From Ralstonia pickettii (GTDB lineage Bacteria > Pseudomonadota > Gammaproteobacteria > Burkholderiales > Burkholderiaceae), in contig NZ_CP066771.1 in assembly GCF_016466415.2 (NCBI RefSeq), forward strand, positions 2,170,001-2,234,000: a DNA stretch of 64,000 nucleotides. The letters run 5' to 3'. Of this stretch, positions 29,185 through 39,589 are shown one piece after another. Each line of letters opens with the position of its first letter. Positions within the stretch are counted from its first letter, which is position 1. The position numbers and the translations under genes are program-made. The notes beneath the pieces were generated by a model that was not told where the DNA came from, made no database searches, and saw only the letters and a program-made list of their open reading frames with translations.

Positions 29185-30555
29185 TTACTGCAACATGAAT
29201 GTCTCGTACTCCAGCCGATCCAGCTTCCGATCGAGGATCACCAGGCTGGCCATCACCACCAGCAGCAGCGACACGGCAAATCCGTATCCATACCAGGCCG
29301 GGCCGAGCTGCAACGTAATCCAGGTCAGCACGCCGTTGAGGGCCACAAACGCCGCCGTCAGTGCCAGCACCACGCGGCGCCGGTCGAGGTAGAAGAAGAT
29401 GTTCACCACGCCCAGGAACACCACCTGCAAGCTCGCGGCAATGGTGTCGACGTACAGCAGCGGCAGGTACAGCTCGGAAATCTGCAGCGCGCGCAGCACC
29501 GAGGCGCCCACGGCAAACAGCACCAGCGCGGCCATGGCCTGGATCTTCACGATCTCGTACAGGCCCGCGCGAATGGTCTGCACCATCGTGTTGCGCATGT
29601 CTTCGATGTGCTCAAGCGATGCGCCGCCGCGCACGGCATCGTAGAACGCGTCGTAGTACTCGACGAAATCCGTCTCGATGCGCACCAGGAACACGGCCAT
29701 GCCGGGAATGATGCCGAGGTATGCAAGAAACACCGGAATGTCGTAGATGACCGACGCGTTCAGCGGGCCGATCACCTGCTGGCCCGTGCCCGGCGCATAC
29801 CAGAACATGAACTTATCGAGCCAGATGCCGAGGTTGTACAGCAGCCCGATCAGCATGAGCGACGGATACGCGAACCGCCGGTCGAACACCTCGAACGACA
29901 GGAAACGCCGCCCGCTGAAGTTGCGGTAGATAAGCGCCGCCATGCCGATCAGCAGGCAAAGCTGCCCCGTCACGAACCCCGCCAGCAGCCCTTCCAGCCC
30001 CAGCCGGTTGAACAGCAGCGCCAACAGCACGGTGAGCGTGTAGCCGATCAGGAAGATCCACACGATCGCCTTGTACTGCTTCATGCCCGACAGGAAGATC
30101 ACGGCGATCCAGATATTGGCCATGACCACGAAACCGGCCAGCATCAGCAACCGGTAGATGGCCGACTGCTGCGGGAACGCAAAGAGGATGACAAGCAGAC
30201 CCAATCCGCCCGCCACCAGCGTCATCACGAGCGACACGGCGTGGTAGTTGGGCAGGATCAGGTCTTCGCGCTTCTCGAACAGGCGGTCGGACGTAAAGCG
30301 CGTGAACGCCAACTGCAGCGGCCCCGTGAGGATCAGGCTGACCGCAATCAGGTAGGTGACCGACACCTGGAACTGCGTGATGAGCGAGCCGGGAACCACG
30401 AACGGCAGGCTCAGGATACCGATCAGCAGAATCCCGACGATGGAGAGAATCCACGGCCCCGAGCTGATGATGCCGGCGTAGGTATAGGCGCGCAGCAGCC
30501 CGAGCAGGCTGTCGCGCTTGAGCATCTTGCGCAGCTCAAAACCAATGCCGGCCAT
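29185..30555 (-). CDS. pelG: Pel exopolysaccharide membrane protein PelG
   Basis: 456 residues with about twelve membrane helices, inner membrane. PelG is a MATE/Wzx-like transporter proposed to move the Pel polymer across the inner membrane with PelD, PelE and PelF. The N-terminus MAGIGFELRKMLKRDSLLGL is characteristic of PelG. The start overlaps the pelF stop (ATGA). Last gene of the operon. Confidence 0.93.
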   Translation of the reverse strand: MAGIGFELRKMLKRDSLLGLLRAYTYAGIISSGPWILSIVGILLIGILSLPFVVPGSLITQFQVSVTYLIAVSLILTGPLQLAFTRFTSDRLFEKREDLILPNYHAVSLVMTLVAGGLGLLVILFAFPQQSAIYRLLMLAGFVVMANIWIAVIFLSGMKQYKAIVWIFLIGYTLTVLLALLFNRLGLEGLLAGFVTGQLCLLIGMAALIYRNFSGRRFLSFEVFDRRFAYPSLMLIGLLYNLGIWLDKFMFWYAPGTGQQVIGPLNASVIYDIPVFLAYLGIIPGMAVFLVRIETDFVEYYDAFYDAVRGGASLEHIEDMRNTMVQTIRAGLYEIVKIQAMAALVLFAVGASVLRALQISELYLPLLYVDTIAASLQVVFLGVVNIFFYLDRRRVVLALTAAFVALNGVLTWITLQLGPAWYGYGFAVSLLLVVMASLVILDRKLDRLEYETFMLQ

Positions 30556-32177
30556 CAGCGGGCTCCCTCATGTGGCTTGTTCTGCTGGGCGAGGTGCGGG
30601 CAGGCTGCCGCAGCGGCAGAGGCAGCATTGGCACCGTGCTCGGTACTCAGATCGGGCAACGTCTGCAGGCGCGTATAAAGCTCGCGGTAGCTGCCGACCA
30701 TCATCTCTTGCGTGTAGTAGCGCTCGACGCGCGCGATGCCGGCTGCCTGTGCTGCATGCCAGCGCGTTTCATCACGCAGCAGCGTCAGCACTTCGGCGGC
30801 CAGGGCGGCCGGGTCGGCAATGCGCACCACGGCACCGGCCGCGCCCAATGCCGCGTCTTCGCCCTCCAGGCCGAACAGGAGCTGCCGGCACGAACCCACA
30901 TCCGTCGTGACAGACGGCACGCCAGCGGCAAACCCTTCCAGCACCACCAGCGGCAGCGCCTCGCTGATGGAACTCAGCACCAGTACGCCCACCTTCGGCA
31001 GGATGTCGTCGATCTTCTGGAAGCCCAGGAACTTGATGCGGTCGCCCAGCCCGAGGCTCTCCGCCAGGCTGTGGCATTCCTGCGCGTATTCCGGATCTTC
31101 GTCTTCCGGGCCGGCAATCCAGCCTTCCGCATCGGGCATCTCGCGCGTGATGGTGAGCATCGCGCGGATGAAGGTCTTCACGTCCTTGATGGGTACCACC
31201 CGGCCGATCAGGCACATCACGCGCGGCACGCTGGCCTGCCGCTTCTCGCGCAGCGCAGCCAGACGCGGCAGGTTGATGCCGTTGGGAATGCTGCGCGTCT
31301 TCTCGGCCGGCGCGCCGTCAATGACCTGCCGCTGCCGGTTGCCTTCGTACAGCGCGACGATGTCTTCGGCCGCGTCGTAGCAGACACGGCCCATGGTCTC
31401 GAAAAAGCGCACCCACAGGTCACGGAAGTAGCTGATCTGCGCGATGTCCTTCTCGAAGATGCTGCGGTTGTCACGGATCCACTGGCTCTGGAACAGGTCG
31501 ATCTTGCGTTCCTTGGTGTAGATGCCGTGTTCCGATACCAGCAGCGGCCGCCCGCGCCTGTAGCGCAGCAGCGCGCCCAGGAACCCCGCATAGCCGGTCG
31601 AAATGGTGTGGAACACCTTCACCGGGATGAGGTTTTCCGCAATGCGCACAAGCTGCCACAACGGCTTGTGCATGATGCGCACGGTCCAGAAGTAATCGGT
31701 AAACGACGGGTCGGTGCAGTAACGCCGGTAGTAGTCCGTCATCATGTCCCACGCGCGGTGGCTGTAGAGGAACTGCTCCTCGGCCAGCGGACCATCGTCG
31801 CGCAGGTCGGCAATCGACGCGCGGATCAACTCGGCCGTCTCTGCCTTGTTTGCCGGATTGCGCAACGCGTCGTGCAGCTTGCGCGAGCGCTCGAACGCGG
31901 CGGCATCGCCACCACTGGCCTGCACCAGCGGCGGCGGCGGAAAGTCGTACAGGTAGTGGCACTCCAGGTGCACCACGTTGTCGGGAATGGCGTAGACGGG
32001 CTTGCCGTAGTCTTCACGGCGGCTGCCGATGAAGACGATGGCAAAGCGGATGTCCGGAAACGCCCGGATCATCTGGTTGACCCAGCTCGACACCCCGCCG
32101 CTCACATAGGGAAAGGTCCCTTCAAGCAGCAGCGCAACGTCGGCGGACTGGGCGCGCGGAAATTGGTCGTTGCTCAT
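30555..32177 (-). CDS. pelF: Pel polysaccharide glycosyltransferase PelF
   Basis: 540-residue cytoplasmic GT4-type glycosyltransferase that polymerises Pel from nucleotide sugars. Begins with ADVALLLEGTFPYVSGGVSS, the PelF hallmark, has LLVSEHGIYTKERKIDL in the middle and a GT-B acceptor/donor region with LIGRVVPIKDVKTF and SISEALPLVVLEGFAAGVPS. Coupled to pelE by a 4-bp overlap and to pelG by an ATGA overlap. Confidence 0.95.
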   Translation of the reverse strand: MSNDQFPRAQSADVALLLEGTFPYVSGGVSSWVNQMIRAFPDIRFAIVFIGSRREDYGKPVYAIPDNVVHLECHYLYDFPPPPLVQASGGDAAAFERSRKLHDALRNPANKAETAELIRASIADLRDDGPLAEEQFLYSHRAWDMMTDYYRRYCTDPSFTDYFWTVRIMHKPLWQLVRIAENLIPVKVFHTISTGYAGFLGALLRYRRGRPLLVSEHGIYTKERKIDLFQSQWIRDNRSIFEKDIAQISYFRDLWVRFFETMGRVCYDAAEDIVALYEGNRQRQVIDGAPAEKTRSIPNGINLPRLAALREKRQASVPRVMCLIGRVVPIKDVKTFIRAMLTITREMPDAEGWIAGPEDEDPEYAQECHSLAESLGLGDRIKFLGFQKIDDILPKVGVLVLSSISEALPLVVLEGFAAGVPSVTTDVGSCRQLLFGLEGEDAALGAAGAVVRIADPAALAAEVLTLLRDETRWHAAQAAGIARVERYYTQEMMVGSYRELYTRLQTLPDLSTEHGANAASAAAAACPHLAQQNKPHEGAR

Positions 32178-33160
32178 GATGTCCAGTAGCGCAACAGCGG
32201 CCGCAGCAACGGCAGCGGAGACCGGCTGGAGAACTGCGCCAGCGCCGCACGGGCGCCGGCATAGTCGCGGCGCAGGTAGCAGGCTTCGGCCAGCGGCGGC
32301 AGCAGGCGGTCACGCGGGAAGCCGAGGGATTCAGCGCGGCGCAGGTGAGATTCGGCCACATCGGGCTCGCGGCGCGACAGGGCAAGCCGGCCGCGCATGT
32401 ACCACAGGGCGGCGTTGTCGGGCTGGATGTCGAGCGCCGCGCTGGCATAGCGTTCGACCTGTTCGGCGGTGTAGCGGTACACGTCGCCCTGCACCAGGTT
32501 CTGGTAGATCAGTTCCCAGTACAGGTCGGCCAGGCGCTTGTTGATGTCGTAGCGGGCCTCGGGCGTGGTGGCTTCTTCCAGGCGCGGCAGCTCGGCCAGG
32601 ATCTTTTGCGTGAGCACCTTTTCGGCGTTGTCGAGCATGCCGTAGGCCAGCAGGCGGATGTCGTCCACCGGATCAGCCAGCAGGTCGCGCAGCACGGGGC
32701 TGGCCGTGCGCGTGGGCATGGACTGCATCGCCACCAGCGCGGTCATGCGGCTCTGCACCGGGGCGCGCTCATTGCTGAGCTGCGCGCGCAGCCGCGCCCC
32801 GCCGCCGTGCGTCACGCGTGAGATCAAGTGCGCCACGAACACCGGCAGGCCAACCTCGGCGATGTCCTTGTCGTCTTCGGGCTTGGGAAAGAGCTTACCC
32901 AGCAGCAAGCTGCCGAGCACCAGCAGGCACCCCGCCACCGGCACGAAAAAGCACAGCGCCGTCAGGTAGCCATACGTCCATACAAAGGGCACGCGATAAC
33001 GGCGCGGCAGCAAGCGCCACGCAGCCAGGCCGATCAGCGCCGCGGCGGTGCCCTGCAACATCAGGCATGACAGCAGGAGCGCCAGGCTGTTGCCGGCGTG
33101 CAGTGCCATCACCACTGCCGCAATCTGGGCCGAGATGCCGCCGAGCGTGAGCTTAAACAT
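32174..33160 (-). CDS. pelE: Pel polysaccharide inner-membrane protein PelE
   Basis: 328 residues. Two hydrophobic segments in the first 90 residues are followed by a helical TPR-like cytoplasmic region (AALDIQPDNAALWYMRGRLA, DVAESHLRRAESLGF). PelE assembles with PelD, PelF and PelG in the inner membrane. Position and architecture identify it; the sequence is poorly conserved between species. Confidence 0.88.
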   Translation of the reverse strand: MFKLTLGGISAQIAAVVMALHAGNSLALLLSCLMLQGTAAALIGLAAWRLLPRRYRVPFVWTYGYLTALCFFVPVAGCLLVLGSLLLGKLFPKPEDDKDIAEVGLPVFVAHLISRVTHGGGARLRAQLSNERAPVQSRMTALVAMQSMPTRTASPVLRDLLADPVDDIRLLAYGMLDNAEKVLTQKILAELPRLEEATTPEARYDINKRLADLYWELIYQNLVQGDVYRYTAEQVERYASAALDIQPDNAALWYMRGRLALSRREPDVAESHLRRAESLGFPRDRLLPPLAEACYLRRDYAGARAALAQFSSRSPLPLLRPLLRYWTS

Positions 33161-33186
33161 GATCGATCCGCATGGCCTTTGCGCCC

Positions 33187-34650
33187 CTATGCATCGAGGT
33201 GACAGCGCGTGAGGAACCGCTGCAGCGCCTCGCCGGGGTGCTCGCCCGTCACGTGCAGCGTCTGCACGGTGATGTGCCCGCCCTCGAAATCGACACCGAA
33301 CTGCGCGCGCAGGCTGTCTTCAATGCGCACCAGATAGGCCGACACGGCACCGGCGCCCGACAGCGGCATCAGCGTGATGATGGCGCGGCGGCTCTTGCCG
33401 CTGGCCTGCCACACCACATCCAGTGCGCGGCGGCTGCGCACCACGCTCTCGAACAGCGCATCGCTGGCCTCATCCTTGTCAAAGATGAGCGCCACCACCG
33501 ACGAGTCGATACCCGTGTCGCGATGCAGACGCGCCAGCCGGCCGAGGTCGAGCGCGAACTCGTACGGCGCGTCGGGCACGAGATCCAGGATCTCCGAGCT
33601 GACGGTGAGGTGGCGCACGCCGTCGGCGTAGTAGCCGAGCAGCACGAGCAGGAACTGCAGGTTCTCGAACGACAGCGAGAGGAACGGCATCTGGTGTACG
33701 ACCACCAGCCCGATCAACTCGTCCGCCCCCGACAGCACGGGCGCGCACGCCACGTAGCGCGAGCTGTCTTCCGTGCGCAGCTCGGGCGCCTGCGGGTGGC
33801 CCAGCGTGTGGGTGTCGATGCAATGGCGGATCAACGGATCATCGGCAACGATGTCGAACGGCGCGCCCACGCGGGCCACCGGTTCGGTATCGATGCGGTT
33901 GCCTGTCACGCGCACCATGGCGGCCACTTCAAGCTGGCAGGCCTGCGCCGTCCATTGCAGGAACGGCTCGGCACCGGGCAATTGCGCCACGTCAGGCGCG
34001 TTCTCGGCGCTGCTGTGCTCCCGTGCGGCCAGCGCGATATTGCGCAGCTGCGTAAGCGTGTCGCGCAGCGTGGTCGGCTTGGCCAGCAGGTCATTCTCCA
34101 GGCGCTCGTGCGACAGGCGCAGCAGGAAGTGGTTTTTGGTGAGCGCCGCCAACCGGTCGTTCAGGTAGCCATTGACGGTGCGGGCGCGTGACAACCGCGC
34201 GCCCCAGATGTCGCCGTACTGCCCCCCAATCAACACGAGCATCAGGCCGCCCAGAAAGTACATGCGCGGGAAGCTGGCGGCAGCGGCCGTCTGTCCGTAG
34301 AACACGGCCCAGGCGCCCAGCACGACCAGCGCGGCAAGTGCGCCGAGCAGCGTGCCGTAGCGCAGCGCCAGGATGAGCGGCACCAGCCACATCCACGGAA
34401 AACCGTAGCCGAGCAGCAGCGGGTTGTCGGGCACGAACAGCCACACGATGCCGATGGCCGCCACCGCAGCACCCAGCGTTTCGAGCACGGCGCTCGGGCT
34501 CGACACAGCGGGAGCAATCAGGCGCCCGTACCAGGTCGAGGCGCCAATGCCCTGCGCGTTGCGCCGGCGCTCATTCCGCCCGCCCTGGGCGCGCGCATCG
34601 GCGCCAGGGCGGCCGGCCGACTGGGCAGAACTTGCCGACTCGGTCTTCAT
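33187..34650 (-). CDS. pelD: Pel c-di-GMP receptor PelD
   Basis: 487 residues: four hydrophobic segments (about residues 50-145), a helical linker, a GAF domain (about 185-345), then a degenerate GGDEF domain. PelD activates Pel synthesis on binding c-di-GMP through an inhibitory-site RxxD motif; here RALD occurs at residues 408-411, the expected region. The GGDEF active-site loop itself is missing, so no cyclase activity is expected. Its start meets the pelC stop (TGATG). Confidence 0.92.
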   Translation of the reverse strand: MKTESASSAQSAGRPGADARAQGGRNERRRNAQGIGASTWYGRLIAPAVSSPSAVLETLGAAVAAIGIVWLFVPDNPLLLGYGFPWMWLVPLILALRYGTLLGALAALVVLGAWAVFYGQTAAAASFPRMYFLGGLMLVLIGGQYGDIWGARLSRARTVNGYLNDRLAALTKNHFLLRLSHERLENDLLAKPTTLRDTLTQLRNIALAAREHSSAENAPDVAQLPGAEPFLQWTAQACQLEVAAMVRVTGNRIDTEPVARVGAPFDIVADDPLIRHCIDTHTLGHPQAPELRTEDSSRYVACAPVLSGADELIGLVVVHQMPFLSLSFENLQFLLVLLGYYADGVRHLTVSSEILDLVPDAPYEFALDLGRLARLHRDTGIDSSVVALIFDKDEASDALFESVVRSRRALDVVWQASGKSRRAIITLMPLSGAGAVSAYLVRIEDSLRAQFGVDFEGGHITVQTLHVTGEHPGEALQRFLTRCHLDA

Positions 34651-35210
34651 CAGCCCCGGCCCAGCGGCGAGAGCAGCTCGCGCAGCAGCTTCTGCGCCAC
34701 CGCCGACACGGCATCGCGGCTCCAGCCGGTGCGGCTGCCCGCTGCGCTCCAGATCACGTTGCCGGTCTGCACGTCAATCACTTGCAGCGTGATGCCCACC
34801 GCGGGCTCGCCATCCACGCCGACCTTGTAGCGCCACTCGTCCACGGCGCCGGTCAGCGCGTAGCGGGCTTTCTCGCCGCGCGCCCAATCCAGCGCGCGCG
34901 ATACGGCCTCGCGCTCGGCGGGCTCGAACAGCGATTCGCTGTTCAGGTTGGCCGGATATTGCTTCAGGTTGGAGAAGCCGCGCGCCTTGAGGATGCTGGC
35001 CGCGATCGTCTCTGCACGCAGGCCCGCCTGCGGCGTTTCGGTGTAGTTGACGATGGGCAGCACGACCCACGCATCCGACGCACTGGTTGCCGGCGCACGC
35101 GCGCTGTCGACCACCGCGCAGGCAGACAACGCCAGCGCCGCACCAACGCCCGCTGCCAGCGCCAGCCAGCGCCGGCGGCCGGCTTTCATCGTGTTGATCA
35201 AGGGTGTCAT
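34650..35210 (-). CDS. pelC: Pel outer-membrane lipoprotein PelC
   Basis: 186 residues with lipobox LSAC and Cys31. PelC forms a dodecameric ring on the inner face of the outer membrane below the PelB pore and steers the cationic polymer. ATG 35210 is chosen because AGGGAGA lies 6 bases upstream; an earlier Met at 35246 is possible. Mature domain contains WVVLPIVNYTETPQAGLRAE and WSAAGSRTGWSRDAVSAVAQ. 69 bp separate it from the pelB stop. Confidence 0.92.
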   Translation of the reverse strand: MTPLINTMKAGRRRWLALAAGVGAALALSACAVVDSARAPATSASDAWVVLPIVNYTETPQAGLRAETIAASILKARGFSNLKQYPANLNSESLFEPAEREAVSRALDWARGEKARYALTGAVDEWRYKVGVDGEPAVGITLQVIDVQTGNVIWSAAGSRTGWSRDAVSAVAQKLLRELLSPLGRG

Positions 35211-35279
35211 CGCGTTCTCCCTGGAGTCTTCCGTTGTGTGCTTCATGTCGTTCTTTCCCCGTTGCATTGTTCTTGCTTG

Positions 35280-38200
35280 TCAGTAAAGCCAGCGGTAGCG
35301 CAGGCCGATCTCCGTCAGCGGCGATGTACCCGCGCGCGTAATCGACTGGTGTTCGATGTACAGCGCCAGGTGGTCGTTGCCGAATACGCTGCCGGCCACG
35401 CCAAGCTGGGCCTGCACCCCCCACCCTTCGCGGTTGTCATGCAGCATGCCTGCATCCATGAAGGGCCGCCAGGCGCGCGTATAGCGGTCCCGATAATCCG
35501 TGCCGAAGCCAAACAGCATGCCAAACTGGTTGAACGAACGCGGCATGATCTGGTCGACGTCGGGGGCAGCGCCCGAAGGAAGGAGGCGCGCCATCAACGG
35601 GCTGACCGTGCCCGTCGCGTTGTAGCGCGCGACAGTACCCACCACGCGGATCGTGTAGTCCGGATACTCCACCCGGAAGCGGTGGCCGATTTCGCCATCG
35701 AACACCATGCCGCTGCCGAGGAACGAACGATCCTGTCCGTAGAAACGGTTGCCTTCCACGCGCGCGCGCACGTATTCGTTCTGCGTCACCCGCCAATTGT
35801 TGCCGATCGAAAAAAGATCCTTCACGCCGCCCACACGCAGTTGCGGCGTTTCATTGGCCGGCTGGTTGCGACCGATCGACAGTTCCGTGCCCACTGGCCC
35901 AACCTGCCCAAGCAGCCCATCCAGCCGGAACGCGTAGAGCGAGGCCAGCCCCTGGCGCCAACCCACCGTGCCCTTCCACTGCGTGTTCTGCGTCTGGTAC
36001 TGCGAGATCCAATCCACCTGCCGGTCCTGCGCAGGCACGCCGGTCAACTGCGTGTCGTCGGTCGAGCGCTGGTTCCGTTGGGTGGCGCGCACAAGCATGC
36101 TGTAGTGATCGGTCAGGCGGATGCCGGCGGCGGCGCTGGTCTCGAAGTACGTGAGGGGCGCCTGCTTGAACCACGTCTCGCGTGGCTCCAACGCCTGTGC
36201 ATTGGTCAACAGCGTCTCCTGCACACGTTCGTGCAGCTGCTCGTCATCGGGGGCGGTGCTCAGTCCTTCAAACGACAACCGCTGCGCCTCGCCGAGGCGG
36301 TCCGTCATCACATTCGCATCGATGCGGTTGTAGAGCGGAATACGGTCAGGCGTGTCGTCCAGCAAGCGGTTGAGCGTCTGCAGATCGCGCTCGGCCAGGG
36401 CGATGGAAATCTCGGCATAGGCCGGGCGCGTCATGCGACGCGTGTACTGTTGCAGCAGCCACGCGCGCGCCAGATCGTTCGCCTCCTGCGACAGCGCCCA
36501 ACCCAGCGCCGCTTCCTTGGCCACGGCAGAGACAAGCTGGTCGCTCACGCGGGCGTTCTTGCGCTTGTCGGTGGGAAGCTGCGGCGGCTCGGGCGGCAAC
36601 GTATCGATATCGCCCAACTCGGACTTATCGATCGCCGAGCGGCCACCTTCGCGGGCCAGCTTCGTCGCGCGGCGATCATCGCGCAGCAATTCGATCAGCA
36701 GGCGCTGCGACAGGTCGCCATAGCCAAAGGTTTGAGCCAGTGAGACGCGCCGGGCACGCAATTCCGCACGGGCATCTTCTTCCAGCGGTGCCGCATCGGC
36801 ATCGCCCACCGCGACGCGTGTGCCTGCGCGGCGGCCCGTTGGCAGCTTGGTCTTGCCGCTACCTGTCGAATCTTCCGCACGCCACAGCAGCCACCACGCC
36901 TCGCGGCGCAGCGCCCAGGCAGCATCGGCCTGACCGGCCATTTCGCGAGCGTCGGCATAGGCCAGCAGCCAGAGCGGATCGGTCTGCATCGACTTGCTCT
37001 GGCGGCCCAGGAAGCGCAGCGCCAGGTTGGCGTCGAACAGCTGCAGGCCGGCGGCAGCGTAGGCTCCCCAATATGCGGAATCGTTTTCGGCCTCGTTACG
37101 CCAAAGCGCCAATGCGCGCTTGAGTTCGGCGTTCTGGCCGGAATCCAGCAGACCCCACAGGAAGGCGGCCTTCACATCGCTACCCGCATCAGGCAGCGAC
37201 ACCGCGCGCCGCAGATCGCGCATGGCGGCATCCCACTGACCGCTCTGACGGAAATATTCGGCGCGGGCGCCCAGCACGCCGGCAGATTGTTCGGCCGCTC
37301 TGCGCTGCTCTGGCGTGAGCGAGGCCAGCAGCCCCTCGATGCGGCGGAAGGCACGCGCACGCGTGTAGTAGTAGATGGCCTGCTGCAGGTGGACCATCGT
37401 GCCCGCCTTCCGGAAGGCGAGTTCAGCCAGGCGACCCGCGTCGATGGGGCTGGCGTCGTAGAAGTCGATCATCGTTGTCAGATCGTCTGGCTCAGCCCTG
37501 CCGCCGATCAGCAACTGTCGATACGCCGCACGCGACAGATCGTCACGCTGGTTCAGGCGCGCGAGCTGGGCGAAGGTCCGCCAGTAAAGGTCGTCGGTGG
37601 GCGACGCCACCTTGCTGGCGACCTCCATGGCAGAGAGCGCCTGCGCGAACTGCCCGCGCACGTACAGGATGTTCGCCAGCTTGAGCGCGTACTGCGGGTT
37701 GGGGCCGAACTCCTTCTGCAGACGGGCGTAGGTGTCGTAGGCCTGATCATCTTTGCCGGCGCGCTCGGCCAGATTGGCATAGCGCTCCAGCACCACTTGC
37801 CGATGCGGCCCGTGCGCGATGCTGTTCAGATACGCCAGCCCTTGCACGGGTTCGCCCAGGCGCTCGTATGCCGCGATAACCTGGTCGAGCAGCTTCATGT
37901 CGCCCGGGTTGCGGCTTGCCTGGTGGCGCAGCGCTGCCAGATAGGCGTGGTCTTCATTGAGCGCGGGCGCCAGGCGGAGCACGTGGTGCCAGGCGGCATC
38001 ATCCCCAGTGGACTGCGCATACGCCAGCCAGTAGTTCAGCGCCGCCATCGGTTGCCGGTTCCACTCAGCCACTTGCGCGGCACGTTCGGTCCAGATTTTC
38101 AGATCGGGGCGTTGACGCACAGCGGCCTCGGCCACGCGCATGGCGTCGTTCAGATTGCCGCTGCCCATGAAAACCTGGAATGCGAGGTCGTAATCTTCCG

Positions 38201-38661
38201 CATTGAATGGCGCAATCCCATGTGCGATCGCCTGTGCGCCAGATGGCTGCGGAGACGAAGCAGCATCGCCAGCCTTGTCCTGTTTATCCGCCACCGGGCG
38301 AATGCGAGCAGCGTGGCGCTGGCGACGCGCCAGACCTTCCGGGCCGTCCATGAACACCAGGTCTGCCGGACTTGGCAACGGCTCAGGCCGGCCGGCGAAT
38401 GCCCAGTCATGACGGCCGACGCCGGAGGCCAAGGCAACACGCTCCTGCGCCTGATACCTGGACAGCCGCAGCAGGCGGCGCGCGTATTGGTCTGCCAGAT
38501 CCGGCCGATTGCATGCCATCGCCAGGCGCGTGAGAAAGCGCAGCGTTTCGGTATCGTCGATCAGCGGGCCAACGCGGCGCTGCGCTTCCGTCATGGCATC
38601 GTCAAGCAGGTTGCCGGACTGCAATGCCTTCAACCCTGCGATGAAGTAGCGGCGCTGTTCG
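35280..38661 (-). pseudogene. pelB: pelB, 3' part (cut off from its start by IS66)
   Basis: This is the downstream 1125 codons or so of pelB: the long periplasmic TPR region and the C-terminal outer-membrane porin (about the last 350 residues, ending in the aromatic LRYRWLY typical of a beta-barrel end). PelB is the TPR scaffold and export pore for Pel. The frame runs without a break up to the element boundary at 38661/38662; the internal TTG at 38633 would be the only available start but has no ribosome-binding site and would give no signal sequence. See the 5' part at 41227-41884. Confidence 0.92.
38654..38661. repeat. IS66 target site duplication, left copy
   Basis: GCTGTTCG directly before the left end of the element; identical to 41227-41234. 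Eight bp is the normal length for IS66 elements. Confidence 0.95.
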
Positions 38662-38714
38662 GTAAGCGCTCAATTGACGACGTCTGGTATTGAAGGCTGA
38701 ACGTTGGCAGGCTA

Positions 38715-38739
38715 GCGTCCGCAAAGACTTTGCGGACGC
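38715..38739. repeat. 25-bp perfect palindrome before IS66 orf1
   Basis: A 12-base arm starting GCGTCCGCAAAG at 38715 pairs fully with its inverse ending at 38739 around a single A. It ends 4 bases before the ATG at 38744, so a hairpin in the mRNA would cover the ribosome-binding region of orf1. May restrain transposase expression or bind a protein. Confidence 0.6.
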
Positions 38740-38743
38740 AAAC

Positions 38744-39208
38744 ATGATCCAAGACGAGATTGACCTATTTCCGCTGCAGGCGGTGCGAGTCCGCTCCAAT
38801 GGGAAGCGCGACTACGAGCCAGCGGCCAAGCGGCGTCTGATTGAGTTCTGTCTTCAATCGGGAGCATCGGTCTCGGGCACGGCGCTCAAGGCCGGTATCA
38901 ACGCTAACCAGTTGCGCAAATGGATTCGGGACTACCGAGATTCAGTGCAGGCGCGAGGTGCGTTGCCGGCATTCGTGCCGGTTGTCCAGGAGGTTCAGGA
39001 TTCGCGGCCAATCGAGACACTTGCAAAGGTTGCGGTGCCGCGTCACGAAGCGGCATCAGCGACTGGCGATCCGCCACCGCGGCAAGCGCAACCGCTGGCG
39101 CTCTTGAGCGCAAAGCTGCCCAACGGTGTATCACTTGAGCTCGAATGCAGCGAGCGAGACGTTGGGCTCGTAAAGGCAATGATCGAAGCACTGAGTGGAG
39201 ACCGTTGA
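38744..39208 (+). CDS. tnpA: IS66 Orf1 (TnpA, helix-turn-helix protein)
   Basis: 154 residues. Has the IS66 Orf1 pattern of an IS3/IS911-like helix-turn-helix: KRDYEPAAKRRLIEFCL then GTALKAGINANQLRKWIRDY. The C-terminus has the short LPNGVSLELEC segment shared by the family. The frame is open back to a TTG at 38690, through the palindrome; ATG 38744 is chosen by family length. Its TGA overlaps the ATG of the next gene. Confidence 0.88.
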   Translation: MIQDEIDLFPLQAVRVRSNGKRDYEPAAKRRLIEFCLQSGASVSGTALKAGINANQLRKWIRDYRDSVQARGALPAFVPVVQEVQDSRPIETLAKVAVPRHEAASATGDPPPRQAQPLALLSAKLPNGVSLELECSERDVGLVKAMIEALSGDR

Positions 39209-39558
39209 TGTTTCGGCTCGACGCTGAGCTGCGGGTGTATCTGCATCGCGACGCAGTGGACTTCCGTAAGAACATCAACGGCCTGGCACTGCTGGTCGAG
39301 CAGACGCTCGGGCTGGATCCGTTTGCATCGGCTGTATTTGTGTTCCGTAACCAGCGGGCCGATCGCATCAAGATTCTCGGGTGGGATCGCAACGGCTTCT
39401 GGCTATTGTTGAAGCGATTGGAGGCGGACCGGTTTGCCTGGCCACGCGAGGCGGCTGTGGCTACGCTGACGGTCGAACAGTTGCACTGGCTGCTCGAGGG
39501 AATCGACATCGAGGCGATGCGCCGGCACCCGCACCGAGAATACCATCGCGCTGCGTGA
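39208..39558 (+). CDS. tnpB: IS66 Orf2 (TnpB accessory protein)
   Basis: 116 residues, full length for the family. Hallmarks: VYLHRDAVDFRKNINGLALL near the start, VFVFRNQRADRIKIL and WDRNGFWLLLKRLE. Required for transposition of IS66 elements by an unknown mechanism. Translationally coupled to orf1 through TGATG. Confidence 0.95.
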   Translation: MFRLDAELRVYLHRDAVDFRKNINGLALLVEQTLGLDPFASAVFVFRNQRADRIKILGWDRNGFWLLLKRLEADRFAWPREAAVATLTVEQLHWLLEGIDIEAMRRHPHREYHRAA

Positions 39559-39589
39559 ACGCTGTTTGGCGGCAGCGGTCTAACCCGCC

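Noticed and set aside
28743-29198. 151-codon frame between dadA and pelG, with a VLPKN-like segment
   Set aside because: Its sequence is made of intergenic repeats often mis-called as protein; no start signal and abnormal amino-acid make-up.
30570-32189. 539-codon open frame antisense to pelF
   Set aside because: Exact mirror of pelF; the sense strand has the full PelF motif set.
35280-38633. A separate complete gene starting at TTG 38633
   Set aside because: It is the 3' part of pelB; the frame continues to the IS66 border and joins the 5' part on removal of the element.
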